The translations under genes and the position numbers were made by a program. Under the pieces are notes generated by a model. The model saw nothing but the letters and a program-made list of their open reading frames with translations. It searched no databases and was not told the DNA's origin. Source: Spirochaetaceae bacterium (GTDB lineage: Bacteria > Spirochaetota > Spirochaetia > Treponematales > Breznakiellaceae). Taken from it: a stretch of 5,714 nucleotides of DNA. Every line of letters begins with the position of its first letter. The first letter of the stretch is position 1. Shown here piece by piece: positions 4,714-5,714 of the stretch. The stretch is from NCBI GenBank assembly GCA_031265635.1, contig JAISCK010000067.1, positions 1-5,714 of the forward strand, in the 5' to 3' direction.

Positions 4714-5714
4714 ATGGCAAAAGTTGAGCTAAAGAGCATTACCAAGGTATATGACGGCAATGTCAAGGCGGTTGATAACGCCAACATTGTAGTAGAGGAC
4801 AGGGAATTTGTGGTGCTGGTCGGGCCTTCGGGCTGCGGCAAGTCCACTACCCTGCGGATGGTCGCCGGGCTTGAGGACATTACCGAAGGCGAACTGTATA
4901 TCGACGGGGAACTGATGAACGATGTTCCCCCCAAGGACAGAAATATCGCTATGGTGTTCCAGAATTACGCCCTGTATCCCCACATGACCGTATATGACAA
5001 TATGGCCTTTGGCCTTAAAATCAAAAAGGTGCCGAAAAGCGAAATCGACACGCGGGTTCATGAGGCGGCGCGGGTTCTTGATATCGAAAAATTCCTTGAC
5101 AGGAAGCCCAAGGCCCTTTCAGGCGGGCAGCGGCAGAGGGTGGCTGTGGGGCGGGCCATAGTGCGCAATCCCAAGGTTTTCCTTTTTGACGAACCCCTTT
5201 CCAATCTTGACGCGAAACTCAGGGTGCAGATGCGGGCCGAGCTTTCGGACCTCCACATCAGGCTTAACGCCACCATGATTTACGTTACCCATGACCAGGT
5301 TGAGGCCATGACCATGGCCAACAAGATCGTCGTGATGAAGGACGGCAGGGTGCAGCAGATAGGCTCTCCCCTTCACCTTTACAATTATCCGGTCAATAAA
5401 TTTGTCGCCGGTTTTATCGGCTCCCCGCCCATGAATTTCCTCACCGTCAAGGTGGCGGAACAGGGAGGATCGGTAATCCTCGAAGAAGGGACCTTCAGCG
5501 TCAGGCCCGGCGGCGAACATGCCGAGTACCTTAAAAAATACGCCGGAAAGGAAATCTACTTCGGCATCAGGCCCGAGGATCTTTCGTATGCCGGCGAGGG
5601 CAAAGAAGGCATCCCGGTCAAGATCACCGTGGTAGAACCTCTGGGCGCGGACATTCACCTCTGGCTCAGTACGGGAACCCAGCCCTTAGTCGCCAGAACC
5701 GAACCTCATCATAC
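4714..5714 (+). CDS. ugpC: Sugar-type ABC transporter ATP-binding protein (MalK/UgpC/MsmK family), C-terminus cut by window edge
   Basis: Cytoplasmic ATPase of a carbohydrate importer (CUT1 type); 333 residues are present of an expected 360-375. Walker A GPSGCGKST is at 37-45, the Q-loop at Q83 in VFQNYALYPHMTVYDN, LSGGQ at 135-139, Walker B VFLFDEP with D159 and E160, D-loop SNLD at 163-166 and H-loop H193 in VTHDQVEAMT. After the ATPase domain, GFIGSPPMNF (233-242) and GIRPEDL (284-290) mark the C-terminal TOBE/regulatory domain specific to the MalK-UgpC group. The ATG at 4714 has GGGAGG five bases upstream and its own strong promoter. No permease or binding protein is nearby in the window, so it may be a shared ATPase serving several sugar transporters, as MsmK does in streptococci. 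The gene symbol is the common family label; glycerol-3-phosphate as substrate is not implied. Confidence 0.93.
   Translation, partial: MAKVELKSITKVYDGNVKAVDNANIVVEDREFVVLVGPSGCGKSTTLRMVAGLEDITEGELYIDGELMNDVPPKDRNIAMVFQNYALYPHMTVYDNMAFGLKIKKVPKSEIDTRVHEAARVLDIEKFLDRKPKALSGGQRQRVAVGRAIVRNPKVFLFDEPLSNLDAKLRVQMRAELSDLHIRLNATMIYVTHDQVEAMTMANKIVVMKDGRVQQIGSPLHLYNYPVNKFVAGFIGSPPMNFLTVKVAEQGGSVILEEGTFSVRPGGEHAEYLKKYAGKEIYFGIRPEDLSYAGEGKEGIPVKITVVEPLGADIHLWLSTGTQPLVARTEPHH

Noticed and set aside
5119..5658. 179-codon minus-strand open frame opposite the sugar ATPase gene
   Set aside because: Histidine- and glycine-rich antisense translation of a highly conserved gene; no independent evidence.

Overview
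The window holds five genes in two blocks around a 214-base divergent intergenic region. All appear intact except the two cut by the window edges. The DNA looks like a GC-rich bacterial chromosome: short gaps, good GGAG-type ribosome sites, and a lipoprotein signal with an LAGC lipobox. The protein style, especially the MalK/UgpC-type ATPase and the glycosyltransferase, would fit a free-living or gut spirochaete (Treponema/Spirochaeta relatives). That placement rests on general impression only and is weak. No RNA gene, mobile element, CRISPR array or clear pseudogene was seen.

Left block, minus strand, reading from 3226 down to the left edge: a phosphonate-type ABC importer in the order phnD (lipoprotein substrate-binding protein), phnC (ATPase), phnE1 and phnE2 (two different permeases, the second cut by the edge). 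The genes are 23, -17 and 20 bases apart, so they are almost certainly one operon. The binding protein captures a phosphonate or related small phosphorus oxyanion outside the membrane, the permease pair forms the channel, and PhnC drives it. No phosphonate-degrading gene lies inside the window, so the exact substrate is open.

Middle, 3227-3440: the divergent control region. Upstream of phnD, on its coding strand, are four consecutive 11-base units beginning TTCATC, TTTATC, TTAACC and CTAACA, a layout resembling PhoB/PhoP (Pho box) sites. Nearer the glycosyltransferase there is a TTAGC-N5-GCTAA palindrome, a smaller AATTG-N2-CAATT palindrome and an A/T tract.

Right block, plus strand: a GT4-family glycosyltransferase (3441-4619), then a 94-base gap with two alternative hairpins and a strong-looking promoter, then a MalK/UgpC/MsmK-type sugar ABC ATPase running off the right edge. 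The ATPase has its own promoter and no permease beside it in the window.

The most interesting idea is that phosphonate uptake and the divergent glycosyltransferase may share phosphate-starvation control, since some GT4 enzymes make glycolipids that replace phospholipids under phosphate stress. The sequence suggests this but does not prove it. Otherwise the region looks like ordinary transport and envelope functions.
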